Below, piece after piece: positions 1 to 9,585 of a stretch of DNA of 64,000 bases. Where the stretch lies: contig LGRX02035265.1 of NCBI GenBank assembly GCA_001247695.2, forward strand, positions 90,069 to 154,068, written 5' to 3'. The DNA comes from Cymbomonas tetramitiformis. Its lineage: Eukaryota > Chlorophyta > Pyramimonadophyceae > Pyramimonadales > Pyramimonadaceae. The notes under the pieces were generated by a model. It saw only the letters and a list, made by a program, of their open reading frames with translations. It did no database searches and was not told where the DNA came from. Each line of letters opens with the position of its first letter. The stretch's first letter is position 1. Position numbers and translations under genes: made by a program.

Positions 1-960
1 TCAAAAGCTGATAGCCGATGACTTTGGCCAATGATTGCCGACCGAATAATAATCAGGGCTGCATCCCAAAAACTGCAGGGCTGCATCCCAAGAACTGCAG
101 GGCTACATCCCTAACATTTTTACACTGCATCAAATTGATATGGCAGGAGCAGGAAATTGATCCTTCCTTGCTAAGGTGTAGTGAGCCTTGTACCAAATCA
201 TACCCTTGCACAGATACGCATACATGCGGGTACCATATCTGTGGATAAATAAAAACTGCTATGCTACTTTTGCCAGACCGTGGTTTGTCATTCGGATCTT
301 ATGGCCAGTAATCTGCAGCTACCGGATACTGAGGTGGACGGAGTTGTGATCCTGAGTTATGATTGACATACATAACTAAACGAATTTCACATTAGTACGT
401 TGTCGAATCCAATCTATGAAATGTTCGTCAGTGCGCGCGTACCGGACCGAAAAAAAAGGAGTCTGGCAGATCGGGTGAGGATTTAAAGTGGACTCATAGA
501 GACCCTCCGATATCTCGTTAAGCAGGGCCCACTCCGTTTGCATTAAACCAAGCCTGAAAGGGACCCTCCATAGTATTCCTGTGAACCTCGGGGGAGTAAG
601 CTCTCTGAGGGGAGGAAGAGGTGGATGCATTATATAAAGCCGTAAAAACGTCACTCTGAAATACGATACGAACGGCAGCGCAATATCTACCCGTAACGTA
701 AACCTCGGAAGATACCTTGAAACGTCACTCTGAAATACGATACGCAATTCATGGGGGCTACATCCTAAGAACTGTAGGGCTATATGCCTAAGGTGAGGGT
801 TTAAAGTGGACTCGGTCCCCCCCGATATCCTAAAACACCTTGAGGGACGCCTCATCGGTGTAAGAAGACTGGTACCAGCTCAACAACAAAGACATCAAAG
901 ACATATACAAAGGTATGCACCCTATATTGTGAGGTCACAACTCTTCTAAGAGGGGAGATC
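1..960. repeat. Repeat-derived sequence, no gene
   Basis: No supportable coding region. There are short internal duplications: a 19-base phrase (gctgcatcccaaraactgc) repeats at about 57-100 and a variant recurs near 751-775. The phrase taaagtggactc with flanks occurs near 484 and 802, and aacgtcactctgaaatacga occurs near 648 and 720. Positions 155-360 are an inverted copy of 3588-3800, the segment just upstream of the gypsy integrase fragment, so this is probably the remnant of a second element in the opposite orientation. Confidence 0.5.
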
Positions 961-1495
961 TGTCAAGGATATGACCGATGACATATGTGTCATACGTGTC
1001 ATACCTGTCATACATGTCATGTCATGTCATGTCATGCCATGTCATGTCATGTCATGTCATGTCATGTCATGTCATGTCATATGTTATAATGACATACAGT
1101 CGTCGAGTATTGTCAGTACGGTCGACTATGACATGTACAGTCATAATGTCTGTCATCCACTCACCATGAGTGACATCTGTCATCGAGAGGCCGGTTACGG
1201 CATCTCGATGGCGAAGCAAGACAAGTTCTTGAAGAACGAACTGTTCTGAGAGGACGCGTCTTCGCTTCAAGCATGAACTGAACAGCATGCGAGTATCAAA
1301 TGGCCAATTCGACCAGCCGATACGGTTAGTTCACCCAATGCTCTCGGGTTCACAACCCGATGGTGGTAACGCTTATGAAGCGTGAGGGCATTGAGGTATA
1401 TGAGGAGCATTGCGCTCAAGCAGACACTTCTGGACACCAGAGACTGCACTCATACCCCACCAAATATCATTGCGTGTTGCTACAGTTCAATAGCA
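961..1495 (-). repeat. LTR-like repeat, copy 1
   Basis: The unit begins TGTCAAGG and ends AATAGCA (TG...CA) on the plus strand. It is similar along its length to the reverse complement of 5951-6519. Its left part is a degenerate CATGT pentamer microsatellite (about 1000-1085). The neighbouring methyltransferase-like ORF (minus strand) ends at 1467, just inside the unit, as expected if this is the 3' LTR of that element. No 5-bp target duplication was seen (agatc against gccgc), so the limits are inferred from the TG/CA ends and from comparison with copy 2. Confidence 0.5.
1020..1085. repeat. CATGT pentanucleotide microsatellite
   Basis: A near-perfect run of the 5-bp unit catgt (one gccat variant), inside the LTR-like repeat. 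A shorter, degenerate version is in the inverted partner near 6415-6500. Confidence 0.9.
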
Positions 1496-2354
1496 GCCGC
1501 ATAGTCTTTAAGGTCGATATCCAACCTTGACAATCTGCCATAAACCTGCCCAAGCCGAAGGTAAACATACCAATACCATCGTCTTCACCACCTTGTAACA
1601 TTCTGGCTCTCACCAAAGGATTTTTAAATACCAAGAGCCACATACATCTGCGGCCAATAGGTCCATGTTCCAGATGTCCAATCACATGTAGACGTCCGGC
1701 CTGACTCAGTCGCCTGAAGTAGGCTGCTCTGCTATCTGTCATATCTGTCAAATAATAAGAGGGAACATGTACACATGCTACCACCCGACTGGCCATAACT
1801 GCCGGTGGAAACGCGATATCCAGCGCAGCAAACCAAGGAGACGTTATCACTGCGTCACAGACACCATACTTCTCCTTCCAACTACGATATTTGCCAGGCT
1901 GAAGTGCATCACGCGCCTCATACCAGCCCAACTGAAGGTTCCAATCATTGTTCATGAACCTCAGATGCGACCACTGCTCCATCATCACCTCACTGATGAC
2001 TCCAGTACCCGCCCATGGGTCCCACACGCCACCAATGGACTTCCAGTCCACCTCTGTTGCCAAGCGTCTCACCTCTGAAGGCACAGTGATGATAAGCTCC
2101 AGGCCCCACTGTAGTGCGCTAGCCTCGCGCACCTGAGCTCTGGTCATATGTCTCAATTCTCCTCGCTTCTCAATTTCTTCTTCATCCAAAGCAGGCACTA
2201 AAGGTGCATTCCTCAATTGTCTTGCGGTTGCCTTCTGCTCCCGATACTTCTTGCTCAGTACAGTTCGGTGCCCTTCATTCCAGTGTCCATGCATAAATAT
2301 CCTCACTATCTCAGAGAGCTTGTCCTGCCTACCCCAGTCCACCTGATCTGGCAT
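1467..2354 (-). pseudogene. Retroelement C-terminal ORF with DNA methyltransferase-like domain
   Basis: A 295-codon open frame that reads as the continuation of the PHD-finger integrase ORF upstream, joined by a frame change near 2354. It contains DPWAGTG, matching methyltransferase motif I (the SAM-binding glycine loop), and about 55 residues later ITSPWF, in the place of the catalytic motif IV (D/N/S-PP-Y/F/W). It then has a region rich in hydrophobic strands, as expected of a class I Rossmann-fold methyltransferase of the amino-methylating (N6-adenine or N4-cytosine) type. The second proline of motif IV is replaced by tryptophan, so activity is doubtful. The ORF ends just inside LTR copy 1. 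The assignment rests on motif order only; an unrelated nucleotide-binding fold is possible. Confidence 0.5.
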
Positions 2355-2505
2355 GTAGATAGAGGAACAGGTCCTTCTCCTTCTCCAACAGTATTTCCCT
2401 GGAAGAAATGGCTTGCCATGGCTGGGACCTGCTCCCTTTCACCACGCGACGAGGACCCACATCTGCTGGCAGCAGACGCATGTCTGAGGACAACTTCTCG
2501 TTCAA

Positions 2506-3650
2506 CTATTGTTCTTTCATCCCAAGACGGTCCTCCAAAACGCAAGAGGTCTTCGTCTCCTGGGTCTGCACCTCAGCGTTGGCAGCTTGCATCCCCGTGC
2601 CTGAGCACCTGGGACATAGCCACTCGCCCTCTGGCACCTCTGATAATGCTGGGGTAACGCACCATAAATGATACCCCTTGTTGCACGTGTCGCACAACAA
2701 CATCTCCGCTTCCCCGTCAGCTTGCCTGCACACTTCACATGCAAGATGTTTGCTGGGCACAGCTGCGCTGCAGTCATACTGATCTTTGACCTGCAGATGG
2801 CACGGCGCGATACTCTGCACGGTGCTCTTCTCCTTGAGTTTGGCGGCGTCCTCGAGCACCACCACACCATCCCGCTGTATCTTCACCAACTTGAGGATGG
2901 CTGGCTTGGTGGCCACTTCCATACCACTGCGAGGCTTCAGTCTGATGTACACGAAGTCTCCCACCTTGAACTGATGTGGCTTGGGTTCATAGCCACCACC
3001 CCTTCTGCCTTCATAATGTAGGGTATCTCGATGCTGCGCAACCTCAAGACTGCAGCCTGCATGTACCATCAGTCGCCTCACCACCTGCGCTCTCTGCAAC
3101 AGGTCCTTGACTCGGTGGTCCTTGTCGTCACTCACCTCCAGATCGAAGTCCAGGTTGGGTGCCTGCTTCAGATCAGGCGGCACCGCCGCCTCCTGAGCAA
3201 ACAGTAGCGTGAACGGTGCCACTCCTGTGGACTCCTGCCGAGCTGCGTTGTAGCTCAGCACCAGTGGCCAGAGCTGTTCGTCCCACTCATTGTCGAGACC
3301 CTTCTCCAGGGCGAGCTTCTTGAATCAGAACTTGATAGTGCGTACCACCCGCTCTGTGAGCCCATTGCCCTCTGGTGAGTCTGACGATGTGACTCTCCTG
3401 TCTATCAGACAGTCCCTGCACAGTTGCTCAAATTCACCCTCAAATTCCTTGCCTCCGTCGACCAGGCACTCGGCTGGCGCCTCGAAGACAGCCAGCACAT
3501 CGTTGCGGAACGCTGCCGCGATGGTGCTTGCCTCTTTATTAGGAATAGGCACGCACACTACGAATCTGGTGTGATGCTCGGTCATGATGCGCACCCTACT
3601 GTTACCTCAGTCGATGTCTCCGGTAGCTTCGGAGGACTGGCCAAAGAATC
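2506..3650 (-). pseudogene. Ty3/gypsy integrase fragment with C-terminal PHD finger
   Basis: One frame reads from about 3594 to 2506 with a single internal TGA (3325-3327) and stops at TAG (2506-2508). The first part (3594-3328) is a retroviral integrase core: a VPIPNK strand, then VDGGKEF carrying the second catalytic aspartate, then GNGLTERVVRTIK carrying the glutamate. The second part has the usual SYNAARQESTG region and a C-terminal barrel (VGDFVYIRLKPRSG). It is followed by a complete C4HC3 PHD zinc finger (CEVC, CDTC, H, C, CPRC) at about 2725-2590. PHD fingers bind histone H3 tails, so this module probably steers integration to marked chromatin, as chromodomains do in chromoviruses. 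Reverse transcriptase, protease and gag are absent: the element is truncated near 3650. The TGA suggests a decayed copy. Confidence 0.8.
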
Positions 3651-3800
3651 CGATGACAAACCACGGTCTTGGCAAAGGTAGCATTTAGCAGTTTTTATTT
3701 ATCCACATATATGATATCTCGCATGTGTGCGTATCTGTGCAAGGGTATGATTTTGTACAAGGCTCACTACACCTTTAGCAAGGAAGGATCAATTTCCCGC
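3588..3800 (-). repeat. Inverted partner of 155-360
   Basis: Reverse complement of 155-360 with scattered mismatches. It covers the segment just upstream of the gypsy integrase fragment and shares the phrase ggataaataaaaactgct. Confidence 0.75.
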
Positions 3801-3904
3801 TTCTATGCAACATAATGATAAAACATCAAGAGCAAGGTATATAAATGATCGACATGTATTAGTATATATTACAAGAAGTAAGGGCATCAGGCTTAATATA
3901 ATGT

Positions 3905-4892
3905 TTAGCCTTCATAGGCAGCTATCATGTCTGCTGCATTGGTCAGCTCTGTGGCTTTGGCCCAGGTGTCATGCTCAGGGCCGTAGCCTGCATATCGCAC
4001 TAAATAGTACTTGACACCTCTAGTGATCTTATCTGAGAGTATGTGTGATATCTCAAACAGTGATTGCCCTTCTTCGGTGATCATCTGTGGCAGAGGCAAA
4101 GGTGCTTGGATCGAGTCGTTGTACAGCTCTATTCTGGATACAGGCTGTACCGGATGGATACGGATATCGAGATTTCCGAAATCTAACTCGTATGCACGCC
4201 CATGGCTAAGCACTTTGGATATAGTGAACGGCCCAATATATGGCTGCTTAAAGTGTCTGCCTGCCTCTGTCAAACCAGTCCATTGGATAAACTCGGTCCG
4301 TAAAAGAACTTTCTGCCCCGCTGCATATTGCCGAGGCATGTGAGTCTTATTGAATCTGGCTTGGCTAATTTCTGCTGCTCGGGAAATGTTGTCTACCGCG
4401 TTGGCATGTACAGCCGAGTACTGGTCAAAATGATCTTCAATAGCTCTCTGTATTGGAACAGGAGCTTCTGGCGGAATAGTGATTGCCAGATCATGAGGCG
4501 AAAGTGGCTGCGCCATCGAGTCGAGATAGAATGGTGAATAACCAGTAGATGCAGAAACTGTGTTGTTAATTGCAAACTCCACTAGAGGCAACTTGTCCTC
4601 CCACGAATTGGCTGAAGTATCATTGCAACAACACCTGTGGATGAAAAAATACTATCTAATCAGTTCATAAACCATAGGATGGTGAATATCGAATCATGAA
4701 TCAACAAATTGAAAAGTACCTGAGGATATCCTCGATGAAGGCATGGCTCCTCTCATTGGCTGCATTCGACTGTGGATGGTGCGAAAACGTCATAGACAAT
4801 CTCGTACCAGTAGATTTCCACAGTGTTTGCCAGAATGTAGAGGTGAATCTGGGGTCTCGATCTGAGATGGTGTTCCTCGGATGGTATCGTGA
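3905..4892 (-). pseudogene. Chromovirus integrase C-terminal part with chromodomain, intron-split
   Basis: Ty3/gypsy chromovirus integrase. The upstream exon (4892-4720) contains ISDRDPRFTS with the second catalytic aspartate and HHPQSNAANERS with the catalytic glutamate. The downstream exon (4634-3905) begins just before SWEDKLPLVEFAINN, a hallmark of this family. It continues through the integrase barrel and ends in a chromodomain (ISHILSDKITRG...YYLVRYAGYGPEHDTWA), which binds methylated histone. The exons join in frame only if an 85-nt GT-AG intron (4719-4635) is removed: CTCAG/GTACTTTT ... CATCCACAG/G. Reading stops upstream at TGA 4893-4895, so the integrase N-terminus and RT are missing. 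This is a truncated copy. Confidence 0.8.
4635..4719 (-). other. Predicted 85-nt GT-AG intron inside integrase
   Basis: The donor is CTCAG/GTACTT and the acceptor TTTTTTCATCCACAG/GTG on the minus strand. Removing it restores the family-typical run from the EDILR helix to LPLVEFAINN in phase 2. The unspliced frame has several stops in this interval. Confidence 0.65.
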
Positions 4893-4895
4893 TCA

Positions 4896-5950
4896 AGCTG
4901 TCATGATGCATGCACAATCACAGTGATGCCCAGTATAATAGTGTACCGGGTGGTGAAATACACATCTGATGCATGCGCTCTGTATATACTCATGATAGTG
5001 TATACTTGGAAGTATGTGTGTGTGTTGCTGCAGGAATATTCATCTCCACACACTCGACTTTTTGCACACACTATGATTGCTGCAGAGTATACAATGATCT
5101 GTGATGTTGAATGTGTGTGTGTGTAAGCAATCACACAGCATTCATGCGTCCACACTCATGATTGTAAGTTAGTATAATCTGACAGTAAGTAAAGTATAGT
5201 ATCTCAGCGACATCAGAGTATATATGGCATAGTGCATGGTGCAGTATTGTCATCACGCGTCCGTTCAGGATAATTCCGGATAGTATACATATATGCTGTC
5301 AGGACATCGTGACGTGCGCTGATGAATCAAAAGATTATTGCAAGTATAGATGATGACGGTATGTTGATGAAACTTCGCATACTGACATCGTCATTAAAAA
5401 TTGCAAAACAATCATACTGCACAGTGAGCGATTTGCTGCGATCATGAAAATCGTATGGTGTGCGCTGATGATTTTTGAGTACATCCCGTCGCAGAATGTC
5501 TAGCACATGATACGAGAGCTAGTTTTCCGCGCAGATAATGATTCCGCTGTTTATTTCTGCGCCGCGTCTCATATGCGAATTTTCGAACAACTGCGAATCT
5601 TATATACGCGTACATCTTATCGCTGCGCGCATGTATGCCGTATGCACACCTTGTCGCACGGTATATGTGATGTTCAGCTGTTGTATGCGATCTGCGAGTA
5701 CGGATATGTCAATATCTCCTCGCACACTATCGTCGCTTCTGCAGCGGTCAGTATATGCGATATATCAATATTCGTGCGGATACGACGCCAATTATTGCTC
5801 ACGCTCCGCAACCTGCATATACAAATTTTTTGATATCTACGCTGCACTCACACAAAAGTTCTCGTTCGTGCCTTGACGAGGCAGAATACCATCTGATACG
5901 GGCTGATATGCGAGCCCTTAGTATATCATATAATATAATAGAAAGCGCGG
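4896..5950. other. No gene; AT-rich, low-complexity sequence
   Basis: AT-rich sequence with short TG/TA-rich runs (for example tgtgtgtgtgt near 5112) and no recognisable protein or RNA. The open frames between 5507 and 5960 have no recognisable composition or motif and are treated as chance. Confidence 0.6.
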
Positions 5951-6519
5951 TGTTATAGGATGGTAACACACGTGCAAGTTATTAGCGGGGATGAGTGCAG
6001 ACTTCTGACAGAAGATACTGCTCTAGCACAACGCTAGCTCATGTATACCGAATGCCTCCCATGTCATAGATGGTACCGCTATTGGGTTGTGAACCCGAGG
6101 CATTGGTTGAACGACTGGTATCGGCAGAACGAATGATGCGTTCGCCATATGATACCCGCATGCTTGTTCCGCACATGCTAGAAGCAAAGATGATTTCTTC
6201 TCCGAACCGTTCGGACTTCAAGATAGCATCTTGCTTCGCCATCTTCGAGTCCGACATACGGCCTCTCGATGACAGGTGTCATTCAAGTCTTACCTTGAAT
6301 AAATGACAGATGATGTGACAGATGATAAATCACATCTCAATGACATGTACAGTCATAGTCGACCGTACTGACGACTGTCTGATGACTGTCTGACGACTGT
6401 CTGTCATTATAATATATGACATGACTCGACATGACATGCCATGACATGGTATGGCATGTCTGACAGGTATGACACGTATGACATGTATGACACATGTGTC
6501 ATCGGTCATAACCCTGACA
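5951..6519 (+). repeat. LTR-like repeat, copy 2
   Basis: Begins TGTTATAGG and ends CCCTGACA; homologous to the reverse complement of 961-1495 throughout. The two therefore lie in opposite orientation and are not the two ends of one element. It interrupts a minus-strand coiled-coil/gag-like reading frame whose last residues before it are KAMEAKVGA. No target duplication was found. Probably a solo LTR. Confidence 0.5.
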
Positions 6520-7038
6520 GCTCCAACCTTTGCTTCCATCGCCTTCACCTGACTGGTGAGGCCCTCCAGCTCGGTCAACACACCGCTGGAGCCGGGGACG
6601 GAGAACCCGTAAGCAGACACGTCGATGCCGTCGCTCTCGTCGCCGGTCGCCCGTCAGCACCGCCGGCGCGCCGTACACCGCCACCACCGCGGCGAATGCT
6701 TCCGCCCCATCGTCCGCCGCAACCTGAAAGATGTGGCAAAGGTCGAGGGTGTGCATGTCCTCGGCAACACCCTCGCCGTCAACGGGCATGCAATAGGCCG
6801 CAGTGCCGCCCCGCCGCCCCCTTCCCGCCGTAAGGGCATTCCTTCCATCCGTAATATTTCTTGCCCACACCCTCTCTGCCGCAACGGTGGCAGAGAGGGA
6901 GGGCCTTCATGTCATGTCCGTCGAAGCCGACTGGCGGGGTCGGGCTCGCGCCCGCTCGAAAGCCATCCAGCCCCTTGCCGCGCCTGTTCTTGGGAGGCTG
7001 AGAAGACGGCAAGACGCACCAACCACCAAGAGCCGCTG
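6520..7038 (-). pseudogene. Decayed gag-like fragment
   Basis: GC-rich, unlike its AT-rich left neighbour. In one minus frame it encodes a cysteine/histidine cluster, LPLCHRCGREGVGKK, suggesting a nucleocapsid zinc knuckle. In another it encodes a short heptad-like helix (LTELEGLTSQVKAMEAKVGA) running into LTR copy 2. The frames do not join without shifts. The copia element (target duplication CTGAA) inserted at its upstream end; the other half of the old locus is at 25601-25700, where the minus strand reads a coiled-coil-like VLEQLTTRLEKIEAAIKF. Family not recognised. Confidence 0.4.
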
Positions 7039-7043
7039 AATAA

Positions 7044-7392
7044 TAGATAGTTTGAAACACATACAGGGTAGAATATTCTGTATATCAGTGTTTTAATACT
7101 ATCGCTGTACGCAAAAATATGAGGCTCAAACGGTGATAATATGTCTGTAAAAGATATACCATATGAGAGTAAGAGAGTCTAAGTAGCTTATGCTACGTGC
7201 GCTGTGTAAAGCTGTACGAGTACGGCTACGGTGATGCTCGAGTACTCTAACACGTGGCTCGCGGTCACTATCGCTGTGACTCGCGGTCTCTGTCGCTGTG
7301 ACTCGCGGTCTCGAGCCGAATAATGCAGTCATCTGTCACATGCATCGAGGAATGTCATACAGGGGCAGTACTATATATCTAGTCCCCCGTGA
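7044..7392 (-). repeat. Copia 3' LTR
   Basis: 349 bp, matching 21939-22090 joined to 25392-25595 with only a few differences (for example the right copy has an extra gac near 25501). The outer end abuts the CTGAA duplication. Confidence 0.9.
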
Positions 7393-7641
7393 CACCACCA
7401 CATTCTGTGGATGTGTGTGGCAGTGGCATGGTAATGTAAGACAAGCAATATATCAATATACTCGAAGACGGAGCAAGCATAGATCAGGCATTTGCATTGG
7501 CAAGAACTGGTCCTACTGGTGCCTCCGGGTCTTTAGAAATAGACATGCTCGCAGAGGCCCACCTTCCCTCGCCTCGGGTCACCCTATCAAGTTCTGCCGC
7601 TGCAGTGATGCTAAGACAATCTCGTCCTGTCGTTGTTGTTG

Positions 7642-9573
7642 TTATAGTTGCTGCTGCTGGGCATGTAGTTTCTGTGCTTCAGCTGTTCGTAGCTTCTCCT
7701 TCAGCTTAATACCCCGGTCCTTAATATCCAAGAGGCGGGCAGTGAACTTGTCGATAATGGGAACCCCGTGTTTGGTGGTAGGCAGGGCTTTAGTGAAAAT
7801 GTCAGCCTGATTGTCATCGGTCGGAATCCAGACCGGGGTAAACTTCATGAGGGGCCCCTGACACCAGTTCCTAACCGCGTGGTACCGAACCGCAATGTGT
7901 TTGAGCTTAGAAGAGAGTGCCCGCTGAGTGACCAAAGTCTGAACTGCTGAGTTATCTACATTGATGGTGATGGGCTCAGCTGAGGGAAATAACTCTGTCA
8001 GTGTGTTGTAGATGGTTAGGGCGGAGGTTCAGGCTTCTGACATGGCAACATTCTCTGCCTCTGTAGAGTGAAGGGCAGTGCATGACTTCTGCTTCTTTGA
8101 CCACCAGTCAATGAGCATACCGTGAAAGTAGAGACAGTAGCCGGAAACTGAGTTCCGTGTGGCAGTGTCTCCTGCATGGTCCGAGTCACAGAACGCTGTG
8201 AGCTGGGGTGCTGCAGAGTCAATAGCCATAGCAAGTGTGTAGTCTCTGGTGGAATAGGCATAGTGAAGGATCCACTTGGCAGCGGTGAAGGCTTCAACTG
8301 TGGGCTGGTGGCAAAACTGAGCCAGATACGTGACGTGGTAGTATATGTCGGGTCTGACTGTCCTGGCTAACCAGAGCAGAGAGTAGATCAAGGATCTGAG
8401 GGGTGTCTCAATGGACCTGTCAATGGCATCAGGTGGGGGAATGGGGAGGGAGAGACCCTCTGTCATCGGTGATCGAGGTGGCTGCTTATCCGTGGCTATG
8501 CTGAACTTAGCACACAGATCTGTGATGCTCCGCTCGTGTGAAAGCTCAATCCTGGTCGGGTATGACTCTCCTGTAGGAAGTGTCTCAGTCTGGACATCAA
8601 CCCTGAGCTGGAGGAACTGGTTGAGGACACCAGAGTAGGTGGCCTGGAATGTGGACATGATGTCAGTGTGAAACCGGGCTCTGGACCGCTCATCGGCACA
8701 AGCCACAATGAAGTCATCAACGTAGATGAGGACTATGAAGAGCTGACCGTCAATCCAGCCGATGTACAGGCACTCGTCATATGTGGACCTGCTGAGTGTA
8801 GGGTAGCGGTCTGTCATGAACCTGTGTGCGGTCTCTGACCAGAGTCTGCCTGAGGTCCGATGTCCGTAGAGTGCCTTCTTCATATAGGCACCTACATATC
8901 ATAGGGGATGGATGTACCCCTTCGGAAACCTGACATAGTACCGCTCATCCTCAGGTATTAGAGCCTGGAGAAAAGCCCGAGAGACATCATAGTGGTATGG
9001 CATGAGTCCGTGTGTCAGGCAGAGCGCTAGTAGGAGTCTGAAGGTGGTGAGCTGAGGTGTAGGGGCAAAGGTCTCCGCCTCCTCATAGAAGGTGCGGTCC
9101 ATGTCTCCTCTGGTGGTGCATCTGGCCTTGAACTTGTCAAGGGAGCCGTCTGTCAGCTTCTTGAGCTTAAAGACAAACTTACTGGGGAGGACGGTGGAGC
9201 CTGGGGGGAAGGCGGTGACTGGATCGGCCCTGTCTGGCTGAAGTATGCCGTCAATCTCTGACTGAATGGCTTTGTGCCACTGTCTCCAATTAGGGCTGAG
9301 CCGAGCCTGTCTGTATGTAGCAGGGTCTGGCTCGTCCATGAAGGCATCACTCGGGAAGTCTGCGGGGTCTGAGTCTGCGTCTCTGAGGGCAAGGAGCATG
9401 GCCTTCTGGTCTGGGGAGATGATGACAGCATCGGTGTCTGCATACTGGGTGGAGTGTGAGTCAGCAGAGTCGAAGTACACCTGGTATCTGTGCTGGACCT
9501 GAGGCTTATGGTCTACAGACACGATGGCTGCAGGGTGATACTTCTGTCGGTCAACTGGCTTAGCCGAGCACAT
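7642..9573 (-). pseudogene. Copia reverse transcriptase and RNase H
   Basis: Continuation of the pol frame. The RT starts about 9340 with the copia-type lead (NWRQWHKAIQSEIDGI) and contains YDVSRAFLQA with the first catalytic aspartate, then YVDDFIVA with the YVDD active site (about 8720). RNase H follows, with CDSDHAGDTATRNSVSGYC and the STEAENVAMSEA helix (about 8190-8035). The end of the domain is KHIAVRYHAVR...DNQADIFTKALP (about 7900-7780). The frame is interrupted by TGA at 8899-8901 and TGA at 8029-8031, but no base is lost or gained, so the three pieces are collinear. Family and order are certain; this copy cannot make a full enzyme without readthrough. Confidence 0.9.
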
Positions 9574-9585
9574 AGCAAAACACGG

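Noticed and set aside
376..855. 159-codon minus-strand open frame
   Set aside because: It overlaps direct repeats on the same DNA, has no domain and a composition unlike the real genes here.
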